DNA from: Streptomyces omiyaensis
GTDB taxonomy: Bacteria; Actinomycetota; Actinomycetes; Streptomycetales; Streptomycetaceae
NCBI RefSeq assembly: GCF_014650895.1
Contig: NZ_BMVV01000020.1
Coordinates: 62,001 to 126,000 of the forward strand
Length of the DNA: 64,000 nt
Direction of reading: 5' to 3'
Shown: piece after piece, positions 25,101 to 32,614 of the stretch
Numbering within the stretch: the stretch's first letter is position 1
Layout of the letters: each line of letters starts with the position of its first letter
The notes under the pieces: model-generated
Database searches by the model: none
What the model was told of the DNA's origin: nothing
The model's input: the letters and a program-made list of their open reading frames with translations, nothing else
Program-made: the position numbers and the translations under genes

Positions 25101-25714
25101 GCACGTACCGGATCGGCGGGGTGCCCGCCCGGGAGCTCGACGGCGACGCGGTGCGCCGCCTCGTCGGGCTGTGCGCCCAGGACGCGCACCTCTTCGACAG
25201 CTCCGTGCGGGAGAACCTGCGGCTGGCCCGGACGGACGCGAGCGACGAGCAGCTGCGGGAGGCGCTGCGCCGGGCCCGGCTCCTCGACTGGGTGGACGGT
25301 CTGCCCGAGGGGCTCGACACCCTCGTGGGCGAGCACGGTTCGAAGCTCTCCGGCGGACAGCGGCAGCGGCTCGCGCTCGCCCGCGCCCTCCTCGCCGACT
25401 TCCCGGTCCTCGTCCTCGACGAGCCGGCCGAGCACCTGGACCTGTCCACCGCCGACGCGCTCACCGACGACCTGCTGCGCGCCACCGAAGGGCGTACCAC
25501 CGTCCTCATCACCCACCGGCTGCACGGGCTCGACGCGGTCGACGAGGTGGTGGTGCTGGACGGCGGACGGACGGTGCAGCGCGGGCCGTACGCCGAGCTC
25601 GCCGCCGAGGAGGGTCCGCTGCGGCGGATGCTGGACCAGGAGAAGGCGACCGACCTCCTCCTCGAAGGCGCCACGACCCCCGTCACCGGCCGTCCGACTT
25701 TTCTCTCCAAATAG
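22166..25714 (+). CDS. cydDC: Fused CydD-CydC ABC transporter
   Basis: 1182 residues: two full ABC half-transporters in one chain. The CydD half has membrane helices in about 15-290 and an ATPase with Walker A GPSGAGKST (370-378) and signature LSAGQRQR. The CydC half has a second membrane domain (about 590-880) and ATPase with Walker A GASGSGKTT (957-965) and signature LSGGQRQR. CydDC exports thiols such as glutathione or cysteine in proteobacteria and is needed to assemble cytochrome bd. ATG 22166 begins MFHVKP, and these codons are themselves the parS site; an AGAGAGG ribosome site precedes. It lies 69 bp after cydB. Confidence 0.94.
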   Translation: MFHVKPIDPRLLRYARATRVFLVAVVVLGLVGAALVIAQAMLIAEVVVGAFQKGLSVSDLTTPLLLLAGVAVARGLVSWLTELAAHRASAAVKSELRGRLLERATALGPGWLGGQRTGSLIALATRGVDALDDYFARYLPQLGLAVVVPLAVLARIVTEDWVSAAIIVVTLPLIPVFMILIGWYTQARMDRQWKLLSRLSGHFLDVVAGLPTLKVFGRAKAQAASIRSITADYRRATMRTLRIAFLSSFALELLSTLSVALVAVTIGMRLVHGTLDLYTGLVILVLAPEAYLPLRQVGAQFHAAAEGLAAAEEIFEVLETPVRGGGTRPVPAGTRLELDRVTVRHPGRAEPSLDSASLTVEPGETVALVGPSGAGKSTLLDVVLGFTEPEEGGTVRVGGVDLAELDPEAWRERIAWVPQRPYLFAGTIAENVRLARPEASDEEVGEALRDAGADSFVAGLPEAARTVLGEDGAGLSAGQRQRLALARAFLADRPLLLLDEPTAALDGETEAAVVDAVRRLSAGRTVLLVVHRPALLAVADRVVTIGSPAVPAESAGTVAVDRTPAGVAPVPAPDAAPSAAEPVPAPGHGVLARVRSTAGELTGRMGLALLLGSLALGSAVGLMAVSGWLISRASEQPPVLHLMVAVTATRAFGIGRAVFRYAERLVSHDAVLRMLAELRVSVYARLERIAPAGLRRTRRGDLLARLVHDVDALQDYWLRWLLPAGAALLVGLGSVGFTAWLLPEAGAVLAVGLLVAGVLVPPLGAALARRAERRLAPARGALATAVADPLRGCAELTVAGALRDRLDRARAADRTLTGIASRQSAAAALGAGLSAVVCGLTVVAAAFVGVQAVRDGRLDGVALAVVVLTPLAAFEAVTGLPLAVQYRQRVKHSAERVFEVLDAPLPVHEPAVPAAPPAGAFPLELAGLTARHPGQDRPALDGFALTLEAGRRVAVVGASGSGKTTLAQVLLRFLDAESGTYRIGGVPARELDGDAVRRLVGLCAQDAHLFDSSVRENLRLARTDASDEQLREALRRARLLDWVDGLPEGLDTLVGEHGSKLSGGQRQRLALARALLADFPVLVLDEPAEHLDLSTADALTDDLLRATEGRTTVLITHRLHGLDAVDEVVVLDGGRTVQRGPYAELAAEEGPLRRMLDQEKATDLLLEGATTPVTGRPTFLSK
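22168..22181. other. parS site embedded in the first codons of cydDC
   Basis: GTTTCACGTGAAAC, exact consensus, beginning at the third base of the cydDC ATG codon and encoding F-H-V-K. Third parS of the window, about 19.6 kb from the second. ParB bound here would sit on the translation start region of the gene inside a Rex-controlled operon. Confidence 0.94.
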
Positions 25715-25734
25715 GACTAACTAGGCTTCGGGGC

Positions 25735-27450
25735 ATGACCGCCGCCGCCACGCCCGACTCTCCGGACCCCCTGGTCGCCGCCACCGAGGCCACCCGCAGC
25801 CTCCAGGGGCTCTCCACGGAGCTGACGGCCCGCGTGCCGCAGCTCCTCGAGGCGATGCGGTCGGTGGGCACCGGGCTCGAACTCCACACCACCCTGGACC
25901 GGATCTGCGAGACGGCCGCGGAGCTGGCCGGCGCCCGCTACGCGGCCATCGGGGTCGTCGACGAGGAGGGCAAGGGACTCTCCGACTTCGTCACCCACGG
26001 CGTCGGCGACGACGTGGCCCGGCGCATCGGGCGCCGCCCCGACGGGCACGCCGGGCTGCTCGGCGCGCTCATCCGCGATCCGCGCACGATCCGGCTCGCC
26101 GACCTCTCCGCCGACCCGCGCTCGGCCGGTTTCCCGGCCGGACACCCGGTCATGAAGACCTTCCTCGGCGTCCCCATCCGGGTCCAGGGCGAGATCTTCG
26201 GCAACCTCTACCTCGCGGAGAAGCGGGACGGCGAGGAGTTCAACGACTACGACGAACACATGGTCCGGGTCCTCGCCACCGAGGCCGGCATCGCCATCGG
26301 CAACGCCCGGCTCTACGAGGCCGCCCGCCAGCGCGAGCGGTGGATCGACGGTTCGGTCGCCGTCACCACCGCGCTGCTCTCCGGCGGCGACGCCGACGAC
26401 GCCCTCGCCGTCGTCGCCGAGCAGGCCCGGCGGCTCGCCGACGCGGACGCCGGCATCGTGCTGCTGCCGGCCGAGGAGGGCGGCCTGGAGATCGTCGCGG
26501 TCTCCTCGCCCCGGCCCCACAAGTCCCTCGGCGTGGTGATCCCGCCGGAGAGCCGGGTCGTGGAGCTGCTCCTGGACGGGGAGGCGGTCTTCGTCCAGGA
26601 CGCCTCCACCGATCCCCGCATGATCAGCCGGCTGACCTCGGCCTACGGGCCGAGCATGCTGCTGCCGCTGCAGAGCGGCGGGCGGGTCCTGGGGGCGCTC
26701 GCCATGCCCCGCACCCGGGGCGCCCGCCCGTTCTCCGAGGCGGAGCGGACCCTCGCCACCCAGTTCGCCTCGCAGGCGGCGCTCGCGCTGATGATGGCCG
26801 AGGCACAGCGCGACCGGGAGCGGCTCGCGGTCTTCGAGGACCGCGACCGGATCGCCCGCGACCTGCACGACCTCGTCATCCAGCGGCTCTTCGCCACCGG
26901 GATGATGCTGGAGAGCGCCCAGCGGAAGGCGATCGTGCCGGCCGTCCAGGAGGGCGTCGGCAAGGCGGTCGACGAACTGGACGTGACCATCCAGGAGATC
27001 CGCACAGCGATCTTCGCGCTCCAGCAGGGCCCGGCGGAGGCCCCGTCGGGGCTGCGCACCCGGGTGCTGCGGGAGATCAACATGGCGGCGGTGCCGCTCG
27101 GCTTCAAGCCCGCCCACCGCTTCCTCGGCGCGATCGACGCCACGGTCGGCGAACTGACCGGCAAGAACCTCATCGCCGCGCTCCGCGAGGCGCTCTCGAA
27201 CGCCTTCCGGCATGCCGGGGCGAGCCGGATCGAGGTCGTCGTCGACGCGACCGTGACCCTGCCGGACGGGTCGCCGGGGGTGCGGCTCACGGTCGCGGAC
27301 GACGGCGTCGGCATGCCGGAGGGCGGCCGGCGCAGCGGACTGCGCAACCTCGCCCGCCGTGCCGAGTCCCTCGGCGGCGCGAGCTGGTGCGGCCCGGGAC
27401 TCGCCGAGGACGGCGGCGGCACGTCGGTGGTGTGGGAGGCACCGCTCTAG
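25735..27450 (+). CDS. Two-GAF sensor histidine kinase (DevS/NarL-type)
   Basis: 571 residues, no membrane segment. GAF domains lie at about 45-190 and 210-355, followed by a HisKA_3 dimerisation domain with His378 in RDRIARDLHDLVIQRLF, then the ATPase domain with N-box LREALSNAFRHA and DDGVGMPEGG. The first GAF strongly resembles mycobacterial DevS/DosT around FPAGHPVMKTFLGVPIR; those bind haem and sense oxygen, NO and CO, but the residue pair HH of DevS is GH here, so haem binding is not assured. ATG 25735 follows cydDC by 20 bp; cotranscription with the cyd genes is likely. No response regulator is adjacent. The 195-bp gap after it holds GC-rich CCCGTGACGG repeats. Confidence 0.9.
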   Translation: MTAAATPDSPDPLVAATEATRSLQGLSTELTARVPQLLEAMRSVGTGLELHTTLDRICETAAELAGARYAAIGVVDEEGKGLSDFVTHGVGDDVARRIGRRPDGHAGLLGALIRDPRTIRLADLSADPRSAGFPAGHPVMKTFLGVPIRVQGEIFGNLYLAEKRDGEEFNDYDEHMVRVLATEAGIAIGNARLYEAARQRERWIDGSVAVTTALLSGGDADDALAVVAEQARRLADADAGIVLLPAEEGGLEIVAVSSPRPHKSLGVVIPPESRVVELLLDGEAVFVQDASTDPRMISRLTSAYGPSMLLPLQSGGRVLGALAMPRTRGARPFSEAERTLATQFASQAALALMMAEAQRDRERLAVFEDRDRIARDLHDLVIQRLFATGMMLESAQRKAIVPAVQEGVGKAVDELDVTIQEIRTAIFALQQGPAEAPSGLRTRVLREINMAAVPLGFKPAHRFLGAIDATVGELTGKNLIAALREALSNAFRHAGASRIEVVVDATVTLPDGSPGVRLTVADDGVGMPEGGRRSGLRNLARRAESLGGASWCGPGLAEDGGGTSVVWEAPL

Positions 27451-27645
27451 ACGGTGTTGAAGCAGGAGCAGGAGCAGGAGCGGGGGACGGAGCCGGCCAC
27501 GGGACCGGGGCAGGGGCCCGTCCGGGGCCCGGGACCGAGGCAGGGGTGAGGGTGCCGGGGTTCGGCTTTCGTCGTGCCCCGGATCCCGTAGGTCCGTGAC
27601 GGGTCCCGGCCCGTGACGAGAGCCGGCCCGTGACGGGGCGTGGGG

Positions 27646-28521
27646 CTAGCGGGGGTCCGCCGCGGAGGGGCGTTCCGCGAGGGCTTCGGCGACGAGCCGC
27701 TCGATGACGACGGCGACGCCGTCCTCGTTGTTGCCGACGGTGCTGCCCGAGGCGGCGGCGATCACGTCGGGATGGGCGTTGCCCATCGCGTACGAGCGGC
27801 CGGCCCAGCTCAGCATCTCGATGTCGTTCGGCATGTCGCCGAAGGCCGCCACCTCGTCCGCCGTGATCCCGCGCCGCTCGCAGCAGAGGGCGAGCGTCGA
27901 TGCCTTGGAGACGCCGAGGGCGCTGATCTCGATGAGCGCGGTCGGGCTGGAGCGGGTGAAGGAGGCCAGGTGTCCGGCTGCCCCCCGGGCCGTCGCGAGG
28001 AAGGCGTCGGGGTCGAGCTCCGGGTGCTGGGCGAGCAGCTTCAGCACCGGGGCGGCGGCGCCCGGCGCCTCCTCGTACAGCAGCTTCTCGGCCGTGGCGA
28101 CGGTGGCGCCGGGGTCGAGGAAGAAGGGCGGGTAGTCCGGCTCGTAGTGGATGCCGGTGGTCAGCTCGACGGCGAAGCTGGTGCCGGGGGCGGCGGCCCG
28201 CAGGGCCGCCACGACGTCGAGGGCTGCGGGCCGGGCCAGCGGACGGACCTCCAGGAAGGTGCCGCCCTGGTGCAGGTCGACGACGGCGGCGCCGTTGGCG
28301 CAGATCGCGAGGCCGTGGCCGTGGACGTGGGCACTGACCACGTCCATCCAGCGGGCCGGACGGCCGGTGACGAAGAAGACCTCGATCCCCGCCCGCTCGG
28401 CCGCGGCGAGGGCGGCGACGGTGCGCTCGGAGACGGACTTGTCGTCGCGCAGGAGGGTGCCGTCGAGGTCGGTGGCGATGAGCCGGACGGCGGGTCGGGA
28501 GGAGGGCCGAGGAGAGGTCAC
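27646..28521 (-). CDS. HAD superfamily hydrolase (Cof type)
   Basis: 291 residues. HAD motif I is DLDGTLL with the nucleophile Asp18 and Asp20; motif II is FFVTGRP (Thr in VTGR), and motifs III/IV appear as a Lys in GVSKAS and GDMPNDIEML. A large C2-type cap lies between. Cof-like enzymes dephosphorylate sugar phosphates, nucleotides or PLP; the substrate is unknown. The start is taken as GTG 28521 (VTSPRPSSRPAVRLIATDLDG), since no in-frame ATG is nearby. It is a paralogue of the gene after serS. Confidence 0.85.
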   Translation of the reverse strand: MTSPRPSSRPAVRLIATDLDGTLLRDDKSVSERTVAALAAAERAGIEVFFVTGRPARWMDVVSAHVHGHGLAICANGAAVVDLHQGGTFLEVRPLARPAALDVVAALRAAAPGTSFAVELTTGIHYEPDYPPFFLDPGATVATAEKLLYEEAPGAAAPVLKLLAQHPELDPDAFLATARGAAGHLASFTRSSPTALIEISALGVSKASTLALCCERRGITADEVAAFGDMPNDIEMLSWAGRSYAMGNAHPDVIAAASGSTVGNNEDGVAVVIERLVAEALAERPSAADPR

Positions 28522-28854
28522 CCCACCATGGTGCCCCACCGGGCGCACGTGCGTGCGGGTCACTGCACATTTGAGTGGGGCTTGCGGGGCCGCAGGGAGG
28601 GGCGTGTGACGGGGTGCGGATGAGGGGCGCGAAGGGGGGATGGGGCGGGTCGAGGAGGAGCGGGGTTGGCCGGGGACGAGGGGGCGGGGAGGATAAGGGG
28701 CGGCCGAGGGCGAGGGGGCGGGGAGGAGCGGGGCGGCCGAGGGTGAGGGCGAGGGGGAGCAGCGGGGCGGGGCGGTACCCGGGAGGGGGCGGTGCCGGTG
28801 GCCGTGACGGCCCGTGGGCCTGAGGAGCGCCCGCGCCCGACGTACGCTCGGGGC
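28522..28854. other. 333-bp gap with an extreme G/A-rich plus strand
   Basis: From about 28580 to 28800 the plus strand is almost pyrimidine-free, with many runs of three to six G's in repeated units such as GGGGCGGCCGAGGG and GAGGGGGCGGGGAGGA. Repeat copies are imperfect. The region lies between divergent genes. It has sequence potential for G-quadruplex or triplex formation. No gene and no clear promoter is seen. Confidence 0.7.
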
Positions 28855-29757
28855 ATGAGTCTGCGCCTGAGCACCGTGATCCTGCCTGTCGACCGCTGGC
28901 ACGAGGGCGGCCGCGCCACGTGGCAGCGGGCCGAGGAACTCGGCTTCCACACCGCGTACACCTACGACCACCTGTCCTGGCGCACCTTCCGGGACGGCCC
29001 GTGGTTCGGCGCCCTGCCGACCCTCACCGCCGCCGCGGCGGTCACCGACCGCCTCCGCCTGGGCACGCTCGTCACCTCGCCCAACTTCCGGCACCCGGTG
29101 ACGCTGGCCAAGGAACTGATCTCGCTCGACGACGTCTCCGGCGGCCGGGTCACCCTCGGCATCGGCGCCGGCGGCAACGGCTTCGACGCCACCGCGCTCG
29201 GCCAGGAGGCCTGGACCCCGAAGGAGCGGGCCGACCGCTTCGCCGAGTTCGTGCCGCTGCTCGACCGGCTGCTCACCGAGGACGCGGTGACGGAGAGCGG
29301 CGCGTTCTACTCGGCCGACGAGGCCCGCAACATCCCCGGCTGCGTGCAGCGGCCCCGGCTGCCCTTCGCGGTCGCCGCGACCGGTCCGCGCGGCATGCGG
29401 CTCGCCGCCCGCCACGGGCAGGCGTGGGTGACGACCGGCGACCCCAAGCTGTACGAGGCGGGCACGGCGGCCCAGTCCGTGGAGGCCCTGCGCGGCCAGG
29501 TCGAGCGGCTCGGCAAGGCCTGCGCGGAGATCGGCCGGGACGTGGCGGAGCTCGACAAGGTCCTGCTCACCAGCTTCACCCCGGAGAAGAACGCGGTGCT
29601 CGACTCCCTGGAGGGCTTCGTGGACTTCGCCGGGACCCACCGCGACCTGGGCTTCACCGAGATCGTGATCCACTGGCCGATCCGGGACTCGGTCTTCGCC
29701 GCCGATCAGGCCGTCTTCGAGTCCATCGCGACGGAGGCCCTCGACCGCCTCGGCTGA
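28855..29757 (+). CDS. LLM class F420-dependent oxidoreductase-like protein
   Basis: 300 residues, luciferase-like TIM barrel. The pattern TYDHLSWRTFRDGPWFGALPTL near residues 37-58, TLVTSPNFRHPVTLAKELISLDDVSGGRVTLG-like continuation and GAGGNGFDATALG are family hallmarks. Actinobacterial members use F420 or FMN to reduce diverse substrates; the cofactor preference cannot be fixed from the sequence. ATG 28855 begins MSLRLSTVILPVDRW. Probably monocistronic, with tandem repeats directly downstream. Confidence 0.85.
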   Translation: MSLRLSTVILPVDRWHEGGRATWQRAEELGFHTAYTYDHLSWRTFRDGPWFGALPTLTAAAAVTDRLRLGTLVTSPNFRHPVTLAKELISLDDVSGGRVTLGIGAGGNGFDATALGQEAWTPKERADRFAEFVPLLDRLLTEDAVTESGAFYSADEARNIPGCVQRPRLPFAVAATGPRGMRLAARHGQAWVTTGDPKLYEAGTAAQSVEALRGQVERLGKACAEIGRDVAELDKVLLTSFTPEKNAVLDSLEGFVDFAGTHRDLGFTEIVIHWPIRDSVFAADQAVFESIATEALDRLG

Positions 29758-29820
29758 CCACCGGACCGAACATCCGACCGGGTAGGGCACAGGTCGCCGG
29801 TTCGCGCGGTGGGCCGGTCG

Positions 29821-29918
29821 CGTGTCGCCCAGGGGCCCGGCGCTCGTGTCGCCCAGGGGCCCAGTGCCCGTGTCGGGCAGGGGGCCCGGTGCTCGTGTCG
29901 GGCAGGGGGCCCGGGCAT
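29821..29918. repeat. 24-25-bp tandem repeat, four copies
   Basis: Units begin CGTGTCG at 29821, 29845, 29869 and 29894. The first two read CGTGTCGCCCAGGGGCCC, the last two CGTGTCGGGCAGGGGGCCC, so they form two pairs of near-identical units. The array ends 16 bp before the next start codon. Confidence 0.88.
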
Positions 29919-29933
29919 GGGCATACTCCTGCC

Positions 29934-31247
29934 ATGCTCCCGCGTTCGCGTCTCTCCCCGGCCGCTCCCCCCGGACCGACGCCCCTGCCACCGGTCCCCG
30001 TCGTCGACGGCGTGCCGGTCTGGGGGCACACCGACACGGCGGCCTGGTCGGCGGCGCGGCCGGGCCGGTGGGCGCGGCCGCTCTGGTCCGTCCTCGCGCT
30101 GTCGGCGGCACTGGTCGCGGCGGTCGCCACGGAGCCGACGGTCCCGTGCGGCGACACCACTCCCTGCGGCCCCGACTGGACCGGCATGGTGCAGACGGGG
30201 CTGGCCGTCGGCCTGCTGCACTGGAGCGCCCGGCTTCCCGGGGTCACCCTCGTCGCCGCGCCGGGGCTCGCCGCCCTGGTGGCGGTCGAGCAGTTCCCCG
30301 CCCCGGGAACGGCGTCCGGAGCGGCGAACCTGGCGGTGCTCGCCGCGCTCGGCCTCGGCTGGGCCGCCGCCGGCGCCCGGCTGACCGCGGCCCGCCGGCA
30401 GCGCCGGCTCTTCGAGCGGACCCACGGCCCGGTCACCCGCCCCCTCGACCTCACCGGCCTGCCGAAGCGGGGCACCGGCCGCATCGCCGCCGGGCTCGCC
30501 CTGTGCGCCGTGGCCGTCGTCGCGATCCTCCTGGGCCTGCGCGAGGTGCGGGCGGACGAGGACCGGGCCGCACGGGCCTCGCGCACCGAGGCCGAGGTCA
30601 CGGGCCGCACGGACACGGCAGTGCGGCTGCGCGCCCACGACGGGCGCCCGCTCGTCGTCGGCTCCGTCTTCCCCGAGGACCAGCGGCTCGGCACCACCGT
30701 CACGGTGCTGGAGGACGGTTCGTGGCGGAGGCTGGCGGCCGAGCCGTACGACGCGATCGGCGAGCAGCTCCTCGCCCTGGTCGCCGGTCTGACCGGCCTC
30801 TCCCTGGCGGGCACGGGACTCCGCGTCCGCCGCGGCTGCCTGGCCCGCCGCCCGGGAGGGCTTCCGGCGGCGCGGGTGTGGGTGGCGACCGACGGCGAGG
30901 GCCGGACGGGGCTGCACCCCGTCGACGCCACCGACCTCGGCGCGCCCCTGTCCGTCCTCACCTGGACGGGGGTGGTCTCGCCGTACGGCCCCGGCATTCC
31001 GGAGCAGGCCGTACGCGAACGGGAGGACGCCCGGAAGGGAGGAGAGCACCAGGAAGACCCGGACGGTTACGGGGACGGGGACGACGGGGACGACGGCGAC
31101 GGGGACGACTCCTTCACCCTCGTCAGTCTCCGCGAGGCCGTGCTGCTCGGTGTCCCCTACGGGGGTGCGGAGCTGGCCTTCGTCCTGCCCGCCGGGGACG
31201 GAAGCCCCCGGACGGTCGTCGCCCTGGCCACCGCCTCGGTCCGCTGA
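29934..31247 (+). CDS. Uncharacterised multi-helix membrane protein
   Basis: 437 residues. The N-terminal 45 residues are Pro-rich and soluble; hydrophobic segments lie at about 52-68, 85-105, 110-145, 184-202 and 285-303. Two cysteines (CGDTTPCG) sit in the first extracytoplasmic loop. The C-terminal third is soluble and includes an acidic run (DGYGDGDDGDDGDGDD) before a beta-rich end. I do not recognise a family. The ATG at 29934 lies just after the repeat array; the preceding bases (GCATACTCCTGCC) do not give a strong ribosome site, so the start is moderately sure. Confidence 0.72.
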   Translation: MLPRSRLSPAAPPGPTPLPPVPVVDGVPVWGHTDTAAWSAARPGRWARPLWSVLALSAALVAAVATEPTVPCGDTTPCGPDWTGMVQTGLAVGLLHWSARLPGVTLVAAPGLAALVAVEQFPAPGTASGAANLAVLAALGLGWAAAGARLTAARRQRRLFERTHGPVTRPLDLTGLPKRGTGRIAAGLALCAVAVVAILLGLREVRADEDRAARASRTEAEVTGRTDTAVRLRAHDGRPLVVGSVFPEDQRLGTTVTVLEDGSWRRLAAEPYDAIGEQLLALVAGLTGLSLAGTGLRVRRGCLARRPGGLPAARVWVATDGEGRTGLHPVDATDLGAPLSVLTWTGVVSPYGPGIPEQAVREREDARKGGEHQEDPDGYGDGDDGDDGDGDDSFTLVSLREAVLLGVPYGGAELAFVLPAGDGSPRTVVALATASVR

Positions 31248-31271
31248 ACCGGTCGGCTCCCCGGCATCGCG

Positions 31272-31724
31272 TCAGCGGACCTGGCGGCTCATCCACGGGG
31301 TGAGCCCCATCATCGGAACGAGCTCCTTGTACGTCTCGCCGCCGGGCACGGGCACGATCAGCCACTGGCCGGGCGGGAAGAAGCGTCCCTTCACGTGCGC
31401 CAGACCGGTGTGGACCGCCCGGACGAAGCCGGGGACGGCGTCCCTCGGCACATCGGCGAACTCGACGCCGTCCACGATGATCCTGGCGTCGTCCTCGGGG
31501 TAGAGCTGCACGGAGACGGAGGGGGAGCCGCCGAGTTCGACGAAGGCCTCGTGCGGCAGCGCACCGTCCTCGTCGAGGACGGTGAAGGCGTCGGCGGAGG
31601 TACGGCGCGAGGTCTGGTCCGCGCCGATGTCGTCGGTGACCGTCATCTCCAGGTGGAACTCCTGGGCGAGGACACGGACGGCGTTGACGGCGGCCTGGGT
31701 GCTGGGAAGCTGCGGGTGGACCAT
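31272..31724 (-). CDS. Uncharacterised small protein, possibly a type III secretion chaperone-like fold
   Basis: 150 residues, no signal peptide or membrane segment. Notable segments are FVELGGSPSVSVQLYPEDDARIIVDG and GRFFPPGQWLIVPVPGG, pointing to an alpha/beta single-domain fold. Conserved in streptomycetes from memory, without known function. ATG 31724 begins MVHPQLPSTQAAVN; upstream in-frame sequence consists of repeats and is excluded. It converges with the membrane protein gene, stop codons 24 bp apart. The fold suggestion in the title is weak. Confidence 0.6.
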   Translation of the reverse strand: MVHPQLPSTQAAVNAVRVLAQEFHLEMTVTDDIGADQTSRRTSADAFTVLDEDGALPHEAFVELGGSPSVSVQLYPEDDARIIVDGVEFADVPRDAVPGFVRAVHTGLAHVKGRFFPPGQWLIVPVPGGETYKELVPMMGLTPWMSRQVR

Positions 31725-31975
31725 GCCCCGATCATGCCTCAGCCGCACCGATGCGCCGGAAGCGCCGGAGCACCGGAGCACCGGAGCACCGGAAGCGCCG
31801 ATGCGCTGCAAGCGCCCGAGCACCGGAAGCGGCCGGAACGCCAGGGACGGCCGAAGCCGCCACCCATCCACCCGGCCACTCATCCGCCCGGCCACCCATC
31901 CGCCCGGCTGCCGATCCGCCCGGCTGCCGATCCGCCCGACCGGGCAGCCGCCCGACCGGGCAGCCGCTCAGCCGC
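31725..31975. repeat. Gap filled with short tandem repeats
   Basis: Left part: GAGCACCG repeated three times (about 31768-31791), followed by a GATGCGC/GCAAGCGC pattern. Right part (31858-31978): repeated CATCCGCCCGGC, two copies of a 16-bp GCTGCCGATCCGCCCG unit, two of ACCGGGCAGCCGCCCG type, and GCAGCCGCTCAGCCG. The array runs into the stop region of kptA. Units are short and variable. Confidence 0.65.
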
Positions 31976-32518
31976 TCAGCCGGGAAAGCGGATGAACGCG
32001 GCCGGGACCGCCGACGTCAGCCAGACCCCGTTGGCGCTGACCCGAAACTCGTGCCCCGCCCGGTGCATCGCGCCGGCGTCCACGCCGAGCACCACCGGCC
32101 GGCCCCGCCGTGCCCCGACCCGGGTGGCCGTCTCGCGGTCGGGGGAGAGGTGCACGTCGTGGCGGGCCATGGGCCGCAGTCCCTCCGCCCGGATCGAGGG
32201 GAGCCGGTCGGCGACCGTACCGTGGTAGAGGTACGAGGGCGGTTCGGCGGGCGGCAGGTCGAGGTCGACGCCGACGGTGTGCCCCTGGCTGGCCCGGATC
32301 CGGTCGCCGTCGACGGCGAACCGCTTCTTGTCGTTGGTGGCGACGACGTGGTCCAGCTCGGCCCGGCTGATCGGGAAGTGGTGGGCGGCGGCCGCGGCGA
32401 GCAGCTCGTCGATCCCGGTCCAGCCGTGCGCGTCGAGGACCAGCCCGATCCGCTCGGGCTGGTGTCGCAGGTGCTTCGAGAGGTACTTCGACACCTTCAC
32501 GGTGCGGCGTTCGTCCAT
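31976..32518 (-). CDS. kptA: RNA 2'-phosphotransferase (KptA/Tpt1)
   Basis: 180 residues. The enzyme transfers an internal RNA 2'-phosphate to NAD+, giving ADP-ribose 1'',2''-cyclic phosphate. The N-terminal lobe has SKYLSKHLRHQP, with Arg18-His19, and IRASQGHT supplies Arg75; the NAD lobe has YHGT (98-101) and TRVGARR with Arg133. These fit the Arg-His-Arg-Arg catalytic set of the family. In eukaryotes Tpt1 finishes tRNA splicing; bacteria lack that pathway, so the natural substrate here is unknown. ATG 32518; three DnaA-box-like sites lie directly upstream. Confidence 0.92.
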   Translation of the reverse strand: MDERRTVKVSKYLSKHLRHQPERIGLVLDAHGWTGIDELLAAAAAHHFPISRAELDHVVATNDKKRFAVDGDRIRASQGHTVGVDLDLPPAEPPSYLYHGTVADRLPSIRAEGLRPMARHDVHLSPDRETATRVGARRGRPVVLGVDAGAMHRAGHEFRVSANGVWLTSAVPAAFIRFPG

Positions 32519-32538
32519 CCTTCATCCCCGTCCAGGTT

Positions 32539-32592
32539 TGATCCACAACCAAGGTGGCTTATCCACAGCTCAGTTGACGATTCTGTGGACAA
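32539..32592. other. Three DnaA-box-like sequences in the kptA/merR gap
   Basis: TGATCCACA (32539-32547, plus), TTATCCACA (32559-32567, plus) and TGTGGACAA (32584-32592, which is TTGTCCACA on the minus strand). One exact consensus box and two close variants within 54 bp, in an A/T-rich gap that also holds the kptA promoter. Confidence 0.7.
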
Positions 32593-32614
32593 CTCGCCTG
32601 GGAAATCAAATGGT

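Noticed and set aside
21080..25525. A 1481-codon minus-strand open frame opposite cydB/cydDC
   Set aside because: Same GC-driven artefact; the plus strand holds cydB and cydDC with full motif sets.
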